Assembly: GCA_964569815.1 (NCBI GenBank)
Contig: CAZMUN010000002.1
Coordinates: 4,642 to 68,641, forward strand
Direction: 5' to 3'
Source: CAZMUN01 sp964569815
Lineage (GTDB): Archaea; Iainarchaeota; Iainarchaeia; Iainarchaeales; GCA-2688035
DNA length: 64,000 nucleotides
This document shows positions 16,634 to 25,260 of the stretch, in pieces. Under the pieces are notes generated by a model that had not been told where the DNA came from, searched no databases, and worked only from the letters and a program-made list of their open reading frames with translations. Made by a program: the position numbers and the translations under genes. The stretch's first letter is position 1. Each line of letters starts with the position of its first letter.

Positions 16634-16661
16634 ATAGAACGCCCTTTTTTTAGCTGAGAAT

Positions 16662-18395
16662 ATGGCGGACGAAGACTACTTGGCAGACCTTATAAAAAAG
16701 GTAAAACAGGCAAAAAAAGAGCAGGCTAAAGCAAAGGCAACTGCACCAAAAAAAGCCGAAATGCCTGCAGGAATTCCAAAAGAAGTCCAGGAAATAGACC
16801 TCAAAAAAATGCCTGAAAAGCAGTCAGAGCCACAGGCAGCCCCCGAAAAGCCAAAACAGGAACAGGCTGCAAAGGCAATGCCTGAGCCAGAAGAGGAAGA
16901 AGAAGCGCCAAGAAAAAGCACTGTTGAAAAAGAGCTGGAAGTGGCAAGCAAAAAAATAGAAATTGAAAGCTACGGCAACGTAAGAATAATGCAGGTTCCA
17001 GGAAAACCGCTTCCCTTTTACATGGTGCCTGTTGCAAGGCCGACAAAGCAGGAAAAAGCCGTAATAAACACCATAAAAGAGGCAGCCACAAGGCTTATCG
17101 CAATCTCGCCATACAGAATTCGCGACCCAACGCAAAGAAGAACGGTTTACAAACAACGCATAATGGAAATCCTGAAAAACAGCCCAGAGCTGCACATTCC
17201 TGAGAGAAGGTTTGGGTTTTACGCCGAGTCCGTGATAAGGGAAATGGTGGGCTATGGCATAATAGACCCGCTTGTAATGGACGACACGCTTGAAGAAATC
17301 ATGGTGATTGGCGCAAAAAAGCCAGTTTACCTCTTTCACAGAAAATACGAAATGATGTCAAGCAACATTGAATTCTATTCAGACAAGGAAATAATCGACC
17401 TCATAAACAGGATTGCCCGCGTGATAGGAAGGCGCGTAGACATAAGCTCGCCGTTGCTTGATGCAAGGCTTCCGGACGGAAGCCGTGTCAATGCAACGAT
17501 TCCGCCTGCCTCTGTAGAGGGGGCAACCCTTACCATAAGAAAATTCAGAAAAGACCCTTACACAATAGTAGACCTTTTGAACAACGAAACACTTACAAGC
17601 GAAGTTGCCGCATTTTTGTGGCTGTGCGTTGACGGCCTGGGAGCAAAGCCAGCAAACATACTAATTGCAGGAGGAACAGGATCAGGAAAAACCACGACCT
17701 TAAACTGCCTGGCTTCCTTTATTCCAGATACTGAACGGGTTATATCAATCGAAGACACGGCTGAACTGTCACTGCCATTAAAGCACTGGGTGAGAATGGA
17801 GGCAAGGCCTCCAGGCCTAGAGGGAAAAGGCGAACTCACATTAGATGTTTTAACCAAAAACAGCTTGAGGATGCGCCCAGACAGGATACTTGTGGGAGAG
17901 GTAAGGCACGACGAGGCATTCACGCTTTTCACTGCATTGAACACCGGCCACGACGGCTGTTTAGGGACGATTCACGCAAACTCGCCGCAGGAAACAATTG
18001 TTCGTGTTACAAGCCCACCAATGAACGTTCCGGAAGTAATGCTCTCAGGCCTGGACCTGATTCTGATAGAGCACAAGCTCCATGACAGGAGAAAGGGAAC
18101 GATAAGGCGCTTGACAGAGATAGCGGAAGTAAGCGGAGTTCTCTTGAGAAAAGCACAAACCCAAACCATTTTTGCAAGGGACCCTGCAAAAGACACGATT
18201 GAGAGAACAAACGTTCCCATTAAATACTTTAAAATACTACAAGATTTCACAGGAATGAAGCAAAAAGACATAGAGGAAAACTGGAAAAAAAGGCAAGTTT
18301 TCCTCGAAAAAATGAGGCAAAAGGGCATAAGAAGCCTGGAAGAAGTGAAAAAAGAAACCCAAAAATTTTACATGGAAGAGAACCAAAATGCCTGA
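16662..18395 (+). CDS. Type IV pilus/Tad-like secretion ATPase
   Basis: 577 residues. Hexameric ATPase that powers pilin insertion at the membrane. Residues 1-100 are a low-complexity Lys/Ala/Glu-rich linker; the N-terminal region of the GspE/TadA family follows (YGIIDPLVMDDTLEEIMV), then LLDARLPDGSRVNATIPP, Walker A AGGTGSGKTT (about 330), Asp box ISIEDTAELSL, Walker B/His box LVGEVRHDEAF and GTIHANSPQET. First gene of the pilus operon; its last 8 bases overlap the next gene. Similar to Tad/Epd pilus ATPases; FlaI is less likely because of the gene neighbours. Confidence 0.92.
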   Translation: MADEDYLADLIKKVKQAKKEQAKAKATAPKKAEMPAGIPKEVQEIDLKKMPEKQSEPQAAPEKPKQEQAAKAMPEPEEEEEAPRKSTVEKELEVASKKIEIESYGNVRIMQVPGKPLPFYMVPVARPTKQEKAVINTIKEAATRLIAISPYRIRDPTQRRTVYKQRIMEILKNSPELHIPERRFGFYAESVIREMVGYGIIDPLVMDDTLEEIMVIGAKKPVYLFHRKYEMMSSNIEFYSDKEIIDLINRIARVIGRRVDISSPLLDARLPDGSRVNATIPPASVEGATLTIRKFRKDPYTIVDLLNNETLTSEVAAFLWLCVDGLGAKPANILIAGGTGSGKTTTLNCLASFIPDTERVISIEDTAELSLPLKHWVRMEARPPGLEGKGELTLDVLTKNSLRMRPDRILVGEVRHDEAFTLFTALNTGHDGCLGTIHANSPQETIVRVTSPPMNVPEVMLSGLDLILIEHKLHDRRKGTIRRLTEIAEVSGVLLRKAQTQTIFARDPAKDTIERTNVPIKYFKILQDFTGMKQKDIEENWKKRQVFLEKMRQKGIRSLEEVKKETQKFYMEENQNA

Positions 18396-19509
18396 AAAAA
18401 AGCCAAGCAAGAAAGAAGAGCCCACAGAAATAGACATGGAAAAGGTCGAAAGAATAGTAAAAAGAATGCGGGACAAGTACCGCGACGAAGGAATGGAATT
18501 CGAGGAAGTGGGCGGAACCCTGAAAGAGCTTCGCGGCCTGATAGCAGAGGGAATGGCAGCCAAAATAGAAATACAAACCATTGACGAGCTAAGAGAAGTG
18601 AAAAGCAAGCTGGTAAAATTCCTGGTCAGCGTATACTTAAAGCTTGGCGCAGTCCTAAAGCCAATAGCAAAAGCAATGGGAAAATTCCCAGAAATGGAAA
18701 TGCTCTCATTCTACTTGTACAGCGCAAACATGCACTACAGCAGCAAGCAATACATTGCCTTGACAGTTGCAAGCGCAACCCTTGCATTCCTTGTAGCAAT
18801 GCTTACATCTGCCGCTGTCTTCACATACCTCAACATAGAGATGGCAACACGAGTAATAGCAATACTCGTAATATCGGCCCTGACCTTTGTAATAACCTCA
18901 GTTGCAATACTAATGGTTCCAAAGCAGAAAGCCATAGCAAGGGGAAACGCAGTAAGCATAGAGCTGCCGTTTGCATTAAGGCACATGGCCACAGAGCTAA
19001 GGGCCGGAATAGGGCTTTACAGGACCATTCAAGCAGTGGCATCAGCAGACTACCACGAGCTAAGCGAAGAGTTTGCCCGCGTCATAACAGAGGTAGAGGA
19101 AGGCACAGACACACAGGACGCGTTAAGGCACCTTGCCTTGAGAACACAAAGCCGCGCACTGAGAACAGCAATAATCCAAATAATCCGCGCACTAAAAACA
19201 GGCGGCAACTTAAGCGAAAGCATGAACGACATAGCAGAAGACGTTTCGTTTGAAATGAGGATGGCTGTCCGCGAATTCGGGCAAAGAATGAACTTCTTTG
19301 GAGTGGTCTTTATCTTTGGAGCAATAGTCATGCCCGTAATGATAACCATTTTAGGGGCAATAAGAAACAGCCCCATAAAGGCAAGTATGTCAAGCTTTGA
19401 AATGCTTCCATTGACACTGCCGGTAATGGCAGCAATATACCTGGCAATAATGCCGTTCGTTCTGATATTGTTTTTGTTCTACATTAAAACAGCTCAACCA
19501 AGGGTGTAA
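18388..19509 (+). CDS. Pilus assembly platform protein (TadB/C, EpdJ/K-like)
   Basis: 373 residues. Charged N-terminal 90 residues, then a T2SSF domain: hydrophobic pairs at about 130-150 and 155-180, the cytoplasmic helical bundle ELPFALRHMATELRAGIGLYR with LKTGGNLSESMNDIAEDVS, and final membrane segments from about 305. This is the inner-membrane platform that the ATPase turns or drives. It has only one T2SSF unit, so it pairs with the next gene as in bacterial TadB/TadC, whereas FlaJ has both units in one chain. Start overlaps the ATPase stop. Confidence 0.9.
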   Translation: MPEKKPSKKEEPTEIDMEKVERIVKRMRDKYRDEGMEFEEVGGTLKELRGLIAEGMAAKIEIQTIDELREVKSKLVKFLVSVYLKLGAVLKPIAKAMGKFPEMEMLSFYLYSANMHYSSKQYIALTVASATLAFLVAMLTSAAVFTYLNIEMATRVIAILVISALTFVITSVAILMVPKQKAIARGNAVSIELPFALRHMATELRAGIGLYRTIQAVASADYHELSEEFARVITEVEEGTDTQDALRHLALRTQSRALRTAIIQIIRALKTGGNLSESMNDIAEDVSFEMRMAVREFGQRMNFFGVVFIFGAIVMPVMITILGAIRNSPIKASMSSFEMLPLTLPVMAAIYLAIMPFVLILFLFYIKTAQPRV

Positions 19510-19511
19510 AA

Positions 19512-20456
19512 ATGGCAGAAGAAAAAAAGAAAGGATTGGAATTTTTTGAGAATTACAAAAAAATGCTGAAAAGCATTAAATTCAAGAGCCCTGCAGAAGC
19601 CTGGGTCCTGATATCAACAGTGCTTGCCCTGGCAGGCGCAATCGCAAGCTTTTCAGCCATAGCAATTTTGCAGCTTCCTGTTTCACCGCTTGTTTCAACA
19701 GTCATATTCCTCGTGATTTTAGATGTTTTGCTTGGATACCCTTACCTTCGCGCGCTAAGAAGAATAAACGCAATAGAGGAAGCGCTTCCAGATGCCCTGA
19801 AACAGCTTGCAGACACCCTGAAGGCAGGCGGAACATATGAATACGCTTTAAGGGAGCTCTCCACATCAGAATACGGGCCGTTAAGCCACGAAATGGCAGA
19901 AGTGCTGAGAAAAATGGAGGAAGGCGAAAACCTGGAAGACAGCCTTAACAGCTTTTCAAGAAGCGTTGACTCAATCCTGGTAAAAAGAACCATTTCAATA
20001 ATAAACGACGCAATAAAAGCAGGCGCAGGCTTGGCAGACGTGCTTGAAGAAATATCTGATGACGTAAGGGCAATGCACCGCATTGCAAAGGAAAGAATTG
20101 CTGGGACGATGCTTCAAGTCATTTTCATTGTAGCAGCAGGCTCAATGGTTGCACCGGTCATACTTGGAATGGTCACAACAGTTGTACAGCTTTTAATTGA
20201 AACAAGCGCAAGCATAGTAACAGAAAAGGCCCAGATAGTGGAAGCCATTGCAGCAAGAGACTTCATCGTAATCCTGATGCAGCTTTACCTAATGCTTGAA
20301 GTGATTGCATCAGGTGCCATGATTGCAATGACCCGCGAGGGAAAAATAAGCAAAAGCCTTATATACATCCCAATGCTTTTATTATTGGCATTTGTTTGCT
20401 ACTATACGGCAATATTTGTTTCAGGATTAATGATTGGCGGAATCGGAGCAAGATAA
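19512..20456 (+). CDS. Second pilus platform protein (TadC-like)
   Basis: 314 residues. Membrane pair at about 30-75, T2SSF cytoplasmic bundle (EALPDALKQLADTLKAGGTYE; AGLADVLEEISDDVRAMHRI), then three to four C-terminal membrane segments (195-225, 250-275, 285-310). A shorter paralogue of the preceding gene, separated by 2 bases. The two probably form a heteromeric platform. Confidence 0.88.
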   Translation: MAEEKKKGLEFFENYKKMLKSIKFKSPAEAWVLISTVLALAGAIASFSAIAILQLPVSPLVSTVIFLVILDVLLGYPYLRALRRINAIEEALPDALKQLADTLKAGGTYEYALRELSTSEYGPLSHEMAEVLRKMEEGENLEDSLNSFSRSVDSILVKRTISIINDAIKAGAGLADVLEEISDDVRAMHRIAKERIAGTMLQVIFIVAAGSMVAPVILGMVTTVVQLLIETSASIVTEKAQIVEAIAARDFIVILMQLYLMLEVIASGAMIAMTREGKISKSLIYIPMLLLLAFVCYYTAIFVSGLMIGGIGAR

Positions 20457-20459
20457 AAA

Positions 20460-20723
20460 ATGGTTTGGAAAGAAAGAAAAGCCCAGGGAAGCATTGAATT
20501 GCTTGTGCTGATAGCAGGAGCAGTAATAGTTGTTGCCATTGTGGGCGTAATGCTGAAAAACACTGCAACAACTGCTGCAGAACAGGCAGCATGCAAGACC
20601 CACAACAGCTGTGAAACATGCGTGGCAGACAGCCAGTGCAAGGCCCTTGACATTATGGGCGCGGAAATAGCCGACAGCGCATCCTGCACAGCACAGGCAT
20701 ATGAAACATGCGTGGCAACTTAA
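20460..20723 (+). CDS. Class III signal peptide pilin, Cys-rich tail
   Basis: 87 residues. A short basic leader (MVWKERKA), then QGSIELLVLIAGAVIVVAI, the class III signature (Gln at +1, Glu at +5, hydrophobic stalk) processed by an EppA-type peptidase. The mature tail carries six Cys with the pattern C-x5-C-x2-C-x5-C followed by AL and GAE. The next pilin shares this, implying disulfides outside the cell. Three bases downstream of the platform gene. Confidence 0.88.
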   Translation: MVWKERKAQGSIELLVLIAGAVIVVAIVGVMLKNTATTAAEQAACKTHNSCETCVADSQCKALDIMGAEIADSASCTAQAYETCVAT

Positions 20724-20737
20724 AGCAAAAGAAAACG

Positions 20738-20745
20738 TTTATAAA
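20738..20745 (+). promoter_or_regulatory. TATA box for internal pilin promoter
   Basis: TTTATAAA about 70 bases before the second pilin. It is followed by an A-rich leader and a strong GGAGGT (20795-20800) 7 bases before ATG 20808, suggesting separate, high expression of this pilin. Confidence 0.55.
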
Positions 20746-20807
20746 GCAGAAAAAGGTAATAAAATACATTTAAAAAAAAAGCAAAAACTTTAATGGAGGT
20801 CAAAAAA

Positions 20808-21068
20808 ATGGATGTAAGAGGACAAGGTGCATTAGAATACCTTTTGCTGATCGGAGGAGCAGTGCTGGTAGCAGCAATCGTCATAGCACTGATCACAGGC
20901 ATACCAGGAACCACACCAGATCCATCAACCCAGGCAAAGTGTGCAACGTACTCGACATGCGCATTATGTGTGGCTGACGCAGATTGTGCGGCACTTGGAT
21001 CAGATGGAGCAGAGTATGACGCCTGCGCAGGAATACCTGGATTCGATGGCTGTATAGTCGACTCATAA
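20808..21068 (+). CDS. Class III signal peptide pilin, likely major subunit
   Basis: 86 residues from ATG 20808, chosen because GGAGGT lies 7 bases upstream; an in-frame ATG at 20793 precedes that site. Leader MDVRG then QGALEYLLLIGGAVLVAAI (Gln+1, Glu+5). The mature tail has AKCATYSTCALCVADADCAALGS...GAE...C...C, the same Cys spacing as the previous pilin. Its own TATA box and strong ribosome site suggest it is the most abundant subunit. Confidence 0.9.
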   Translation: MDVRGQGALEYLLLIGGAVLVAAIVIALITGIPGTTPDPSTQAKCATYSTCALCVADADCAALGSDGAEYDACAGIPGFDGCIVDS

Positions 21069-21086
21069 ATATAGCAAGGTTTTCGC

Positions 21087-21260
21087 ATGGATAACAGGGC
21101 ACAGGTTAGCATAGAGTACCTGCTGCTTGCATTGTTTGGAATAATCCTGGCAATGGTTGCGGCAGTGCTGGTTGACGGCATTAGTTCAGTGGCAAGAACA
21201 GCACAGGGCAGAATACTTGATTACCGTCATCAGACAATTGCATCCTTATTAGAGACCTAA
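21087..21260 (+). CDS. Short class III pilin-like protein
   Basis: 57 residues. Leader MDNRA, then QVSIEYLLLALFGIILAMV (Gln+1, Glu+5) and only about 30 residues after the stalk, ending HQTIASLLET. No Cys. Size and operon position suit a minor pilin or a short helical subunit. A T-rich tract follows the stop at 21267-21278. Confidence 0.85.
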   Translation: MDNRAQVSIEYLLLALFGIILAMVAAVLVDGISSVARTAQGRILDYRHQTIASLLET

Positions 21261-21281
21261 AAAAGGGGTTTTTGTTTTACC

Positions 21282-22400
21282 ATGGCCCCTTTCCTATTCT
21301 TCTTCTTTGTTTCACTGCTTGGCTTAGCCTACGGCACATACACAGACTTCAAGGAAAGAATCATACACGACTGGGTAACGTATGGCATGGTCGCTTTGGG
21401 GATAGCAGGCCATGCAGTGCTTGCATTCCTTTACCAGGACCCAATGGTTTTTGTAACGGCTTTGCTCGTAACCACGACAACGTTTTTGGCGGCATACGGC
21501 CTATACAAGATAGGCGTCTGGGCAGGCGGAGACGTAAAGCTTTTTGCAGGCCTTGCAGCCCTGAACCCGGTGAACCCGGCAATTCTGGCAAGGCTTGGCC
21601 TGATAACCGAGCCCTTGATTCAGCCAATTGATGCCCCTATTTTTCCGCTGACACTTTTTATCTTCAGCCTCTTTGCAATGCTGCCATATGGGGCAATTCT
21701 CGCCGCCTCAAGGCTTAGGGCAAACAAGGCTGAAAAGAAGAAGTTCAAGGAAGAGGGCAAAAAAAGGCTGCTGCAGGCAGTGGAAGCAAGCGCAATAGTT
21801 GTGGGCCTGAGCCAAGCGATGGCATTTCTCCAAATAAGCCAATGGCTTGTTCTGCCATTGCTTGTTTTGTCCGGCCTCGTGCCAAAAAAGCCAAGGCTTG
21901 TAATCTCAGCCGTTTTGCTGTTCTACGCGCTGTTTGAAAACGCGGAACTGGCAGCACAGCAGTTTTTATTTATCGCGGCCTTCTTTTTCGGGCTATACCT
22001 TTTGTTCAAGCTATACCATTTGTCCAAAACACTTATGAGAAAGCCTGTTGCAATGGAAAAGCTTGAGGAAGGAATGATCTCAGCGCAAACCCTTGTAAAA
22101 AGCGGGCCAAACGTGAAAGTGGTGCCCGAAATTGGAATAAAAAAGTTAATTAACTACCTCGCCCTAAATAGGTCCAAAAAGGCAGTGCAATACCTTAAGC
22201 CAAAAGGCCGGGTTGTTGTTTCAAACAAGTCGGCAGGAGGCCTAACAGAAGAGGAAATAAGGGAACTCCAAAAACTTGCGCAGGAGAAAAAAACGCCCTC
22301 GGTTTTATGGGTAAAGGAAAGCGCTCCCTTTGTTCCCGCTGTGCTGATTGCATTCCTTGCACTGAACTTGGTTGGAGACATAATATGGGTTTTGGTTTAA
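21282..22400 (+). CDS. Prepilin peptidase (EppA/FlaK type), long form
   Basis: 372 residues. Aspartyl membrane protease that removes class III leaders. The first catalytic Asp lies in YGTYTDFKERIIHDWV (about 22) and the GxGD-type site in GVWAGGDVKLFAGLAAL (about 88). FlaK-type enzymes are about 230 residues; the longer size here, with a soluble insert (about 260-350, NVKVVPEIGIKKLINYL) and a final membrane segment, recalls the EppA enzyme that processes Epd pilins. It lies in the middle of its likely substrates and overlaps the next gene by 16 bases. Confidence 0.9.
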   Translation: MAPFLFFFFVSLLGLAYGTYTDFKERIIHDWVTYGMVALGIAGHAVLAFLYQDPMVFVTALLVTTTTFLAAYGLYKIGVWAGGDVKLFAGLAALNPVNPAILARLGLITEPLIQPIDAPIFPLTLFIFSLFAMLPYGAILAASRLRANKAEKKKFKEEGKKRLLQAVEASAIVVGLSQAMAFLQISQWLVLPLLVLSGLVPKKPRLVISAVLLFYALFENAELAAQQFLFIAAFFFGLYLLFKLYHLSKTLMRKPVAMEKLEEGMISAQTLVKSGPNVKVVPEIGIKKLINYLALNRSKKAVQYLKPKGRVVVSNKSAGGLTEEEIRELQKLAQEKKTPSVLWVKESAPFVPAVLIAFLALNLVGDIIWVLV

Positions 22401-22900
22401 ACAGAAAGGGAAGCATTAGCATTGAATTCATTCTGCTGATTGGCGTGGCCCTGATTTACATAAACGGGGTGGTATGGCCTATTGCAAACAGCAGCAGCGC
22501 TGCAACAGCAGACGTCAAAGCTGTTGCAGACACAAAGATTGCAGCCATGAAGCTTGGGAATGCAATAAACCAGGCAGCCATTTCATCAGGAGAAATGAAG
22601 AAAACAGTCCAGCTCATGGTTCCAAAAAACTCGAAAATAGCCTGTTCGACAACAAGTGCAAGCTTGGTTTACATGGCGTATGTGGATTACATGGGAGGCT
22701 GGAACCCTGATGAAATCAATTGCACGGTTTACCCTAGTGCGCCGGCAGACCCAGAAGGGTTTGAATGCCAATCCCAAATAGGCCTTATCCAGGCGCCGGA
22801 CAACTGCATTGCCGGAGCAACGATTTCGGGACCGATTTTGCGCGACATTGTTGTAAAAAAGAACGACGCTGGAGATATTTCTGTTGAGTGGGCCACATGA
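22385..22900 (+). CDS. Pilin-like protein with class III-like leader
   Basis: 171 residues from ATG 22385. Leader MGFGLNRKG then SISIEFILLIGVALIYING, keeping Glu+5 but with Ser instead of Gln at +1. The exterior domain has five Cys (IACSTTS; INCTVYP; FECQSQ; DNCIAG region) and a C-terminal strand-rich stretch (ILRDIVVKKNDAGDISVEWA). Probably a minor pilin. Overlaps the peptidase gene and, by ATGA, the next gene. Confidence 0.8.
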   Translation: MGFGLNRKGSISIEFILLIGVALIYINGVVWPIANSSSAATADVKAVADTKIAAMKLGNAINQAAISSGEMKKTVQLMVPKNSKIACSTTSASLVYMAYVDYMGGWNPDEINCTVYPSAPADPEGFECQSQIGLIQAPDNCIAGATISGPILRDIVVKKNDAGDISVEWAT

Positions 22901-23262
22901 AGCAAAAAGGCCAGGTAAGCATTGAAGCACTTATTCTTACAGCCGTAGTAATTTTGATGAGCATATCTGTTTTCGGCTACTACATCCAGATAAAGGATTC
23001 TACAACAGGAATGGAGGCCGCAAAAATCGAGGCCCTGCGGCAAATAAGCCAAGCAGGGCAAAAAGCCACTCTTGAAAGAATTGAATACAAATACGACCCC
23101 GGCCCTGGAATTGGCATAAGGTTCTGCTTTTTTTACGAAGCGGAAGCAGGCTTTGCATTTGACCAAAGCAAGCTCAAGAGCGAAATAGCTTCCCTGACCG
23201 CTTTTAACTCAACCGGCATAGAAATCCAGGAAAACCCTGCGGCAGCAAGCAACTGCGAGTAA
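22897..23262 (+). CDS. Pilin-like protein with class III signal peptide
   Basis: 121 residues from ATG 22897, which overlaps the previous stop (ATGA). Leader MKQKG, then QVSIEALILTAVVILMSIS (Gln+1, Glu+5). The exterior part is strand-rich with two Cys (IRFCFFYEAE and the penultimate Cys). Last gene of the operon. Likely a minor pilin. Confidence 0.83.
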   Translation: MKQKGQVSIEALILTAVVILMSISVFGYYIQIKDSTTGMEAAKIEALRQISQAGQKATLERIEYKYDPGPGIGIRFCFFYEAEAGFAFDQSKLKSEIASLTAFNSTGIEIQENPAAASNCE

Positions 23263-23321
23263 TTCGTTGAAAAGCGAATTCGGGAAACGGTTTTTTTAAC
23301 AGTCCTGAAAGCAACTGGTTT

Positions 23322-23684
23322 ATGCTAAGGCAGGAAACAATTGCACAGGCTTCACTGGCTGTGGCAATGGCAGGTCTTTTGGCGCTGTGGTTTCTTGCAA
23401 CCATGTTTGAAGCAAAAGAAACAAAGATATCCGAAATAAGCGAAGAAATGCTTGAACAAAAAGTGAAGCTAAACGCACGGGTTTTAAGCAGAAAGCAAAA
23501 CAAGGAAACGGTTTTTTTTGAATTGTATGATGGAACAGGAACCATAAAAGCGGTTGCCTTTAATGCAAGCAGCCCTGAAATGGAACGGCTTCAGAAAAAC
23601 AGCTGCGCCGAGTTTTTGGGAAAGGTCCAAACCTACAAAGGCGAGCTTGAACTGGTTTTACAAGGAGCCGAGCAATGGCACTAG
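23322..23684 (+). CDS. Membrane-anchored OB-fold protein
   Basis: 120 residues. An N-terminal hydrophobic segment (about 9-28, SLAVAMAGLLALWFLATMF), then an OB-fold-like unit: KVKLNARVLSRKQNKETVFF, ELYDGTGTIKAVAFNASSP and CAEFLGKVQTYKGELELVLQ, resembling the tRNA-anti/nucleic-acid OB family. Whether the OB faces in or out is unclear. Overlaps the TctA-like gene by 10 bases, so they are probably cotranscribed. Confidence 0.72.
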   Translation: MLRQETIAQASLAVAMAGLLALWFLATMFEAKETKISEISEEMLEQKVKLNARVLSRKQNKETVFFELYDGTGTIKAVAFNASSPEMERLQKNSCAEFLGKVQTYKGELELVLQGAEQWH

Positions 23685-24862
23685 AAATCATTGGCTTTGC
23701 CATTGCAGGCTGCTTTTTGGGAATCTTGTCAGGCATTGTGCCAGGGCTTCATGTGAACACAATCGCCTTGCTTGCTTTGGCCATGCCAAAAACCAACAGC
23801 TTGGGCCTTGTTGTCTTAATTGCTTCAATGAGCGTGGTCCACACATTTGTTGACTTTCTTCCCAGCGTATTGCTTGGCGCTCCAAGCAATGACACTTTTT
23901 TGGCTGCCCTGCCAGGGCACAGGCTTTTGATGAAGGGAAAAGGCCTTCTTGCAGTAAAGCTTACCATTGCAGGCGGCCTTTTTTCGGGTTTGGGGGCAAT
24001 AGCTCTCGGGCCTGTTTTTCTTGCAGTGATTGAAAAAAGCCATGAAATGGTTTCAGCAGGCATTCCATTCTTTCTCTGCCTTGTTTTGGTTGCAATGGCC
24101 TTAAGCGGAAAAAGGTTTTCCAACACAATGATAATGGCTTTAAGCGCAGCTCTTGGCCTGATTGCACTGCAAGAGCTGCCGGTAAAGCAGCCGTTGTTTT
24201 GCCTTGCAACAGGCTTTTTTGGGGCAAGCGCCCTGCTGGATTCCCTGTTTAAAAACCCTGTTCTGCCAAAGCAAGGCTTACACAAACTCAATGCAAAGAA
24301 AGGGCCTGTTTTCAAAAACTCTGTTATTGCGGTTTTGGGCGGAAGCCTTGTTTCACTGATGCCAGGCATTGGGGCAAGCCAGGCAGGCTTTCTTGCAAGA
24401 AAGGCCTTGGGAAAAATTCCTGTATCCGAATACCTTGTTCTCTTGGGAGGCATAAACACTGCAACAATGATTTTGTCTTTTTTTGTGCTTTTTTCATGGG
24501 GAAAGACAAGGACTGGAAGCGCTGCAGCAATAGGGCAACTTCTTCCATTCAGGCAAGAAGAGCTTTTGGTTGTCACAGCGGCCTGTGTAATGGCCCTGGG
24601 CTTTGGCGCAATTGCAGCAGACCTATTGTCAAAAAAAATGGCCAAGGTTTTTGCCAAAATAAATTACAGGAAAGCAAACGCAGTAGTGCTTTGCTTCATA
24701 ACAGGAATGGTTTTTGCTTTTTCAGGGCTTTTAGGGCTTTTGGTTTACGCAACAGCCGCATTCACAGGCCTTGCTGCAATAAACCTTGGCGTAAGAAGAA
24801 GCAACACAATGTCTTTCCTAATAGTGCCAACAATGGCCAACTATGCCGCAGGATTGATTTAA
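23675..24862 (+). CDS. TctA-like permease (DUF112, COG1784 type)
   Basis: 395 residues with about ten hydrophobic segments. Matches the TctA/DUF112 membrane family: GILSGIVPGLHVNTIALLAL near the start and the repeated partner motif GGSLVSLMPGIGASQAGFLA at about 225 (both with the PG-[LI] turn), plus FVDFLPSVLLGAPSNDTFLA. Bacterial TctA works with TctB and a periplasmic binder; neither is here, as is usual for the archaeal branch, so the substrate is unknown. Confidence 0.85.
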   Translation: MALEIIGFAIAGCFLGILSGIVPGLHVNTIALLALAMPKTNSLGLVVLIASMSVVHTFVDFLPSVLLGAPSNDTFLAALPGHRLLMKGKGLLAVKLTIAGGLFSGLGAIALGPVFLAVIEKSHEMVSAGIPFFLCLVLVAMALSGKRFSNTMIMALSAALGLIALQELPVKQPLFCLATGFFGASALLDSLFKNPVLPKQGLHKLNAKKGPVFKNSVIAVLGGSLVSLMPGIGASQAGFLARKALGKIPVSEYLVLLGGINTATMILSFFVLFSWGKTRTGSAAAIGQLLPFRQEELLVVTAACVMALGFGAIAADLLSKKMAKVFAKINYRKANAVVLCFITGMVFAFSGLLGLLVYATAAFTGLAAINLGVRRSNTMSFLIVPTMANYAAGLI

Positions 24863-24888
24863 AAAGCAATTTGCAACAGCAAAATGGT

Positions 24889-25260
24889 ATGGTGAGAATA
24901 AAGCAGGGAACGCTGGAAGCAGTGCTGCTTGCGGCAAAAAACACCTACCCGAACGAGTTCCTGGCATTGCTTTCAAGCAAAAAAAAGGGGTCAAAGGTAA
25001 TAGACGAATATGTTTTGCTGCCATCAACATACGGAAGCACTTTCAGCAGCATAAGGCTTGACTTAATGCCCTACACAGGCAAAGGCCTTGGAAGCATTCA
25101 CTCGCATCCAAGCCCAAACCCAAGGCCAAGCAAAGGCGATTTGGCTGCATTCAGGGCAATGGGAGAAATACATTTAATAACTGCCTACCCTTTCTCTTTT
25201 GAAAGCACCCGTGCTTTCGACAAGTTTGGAAAAGCTTTGGAACTGGAAGTGGTTGAATGA
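24889..25260 (+). CDS. JAB/MPN+ metalloprotease-like protein
   Basis: 123 residues from ATG 24889. JAMM zinc-protease signature: Glu23 (YPNEFLALL), then GSIHSHPSPNPRPSKGD supplying H-x-H and S-x(7)-D. Such archaeal single-domain JAMM enzymes (HvJAMM1 type) cleave ubiquitin-like SAMP conjugates or release MoaD/ThiS-like sulfur carriers. No SAMP gene is adjacent. The stop overlaps the gpmI start (ATGA). Confidence 0.88.
   Translation: MVRIKQGTLEAVLLAAKNTYPNEFLALLSSKKKGSKVIDEYVLLPSTYGSTFSSIRLDLMPYTGKGLGSIHSHPSPNPRPSKGDLAAFRAMGEIHLITAYPFSFESTRAFDKFGKALELEVVE

Noticed and set aside
23749..24657. 302-codon frame opposite the TctA-like gene
   Set aside because: Same region codes a recognised permease on the other strand; the antisense product has no signature.
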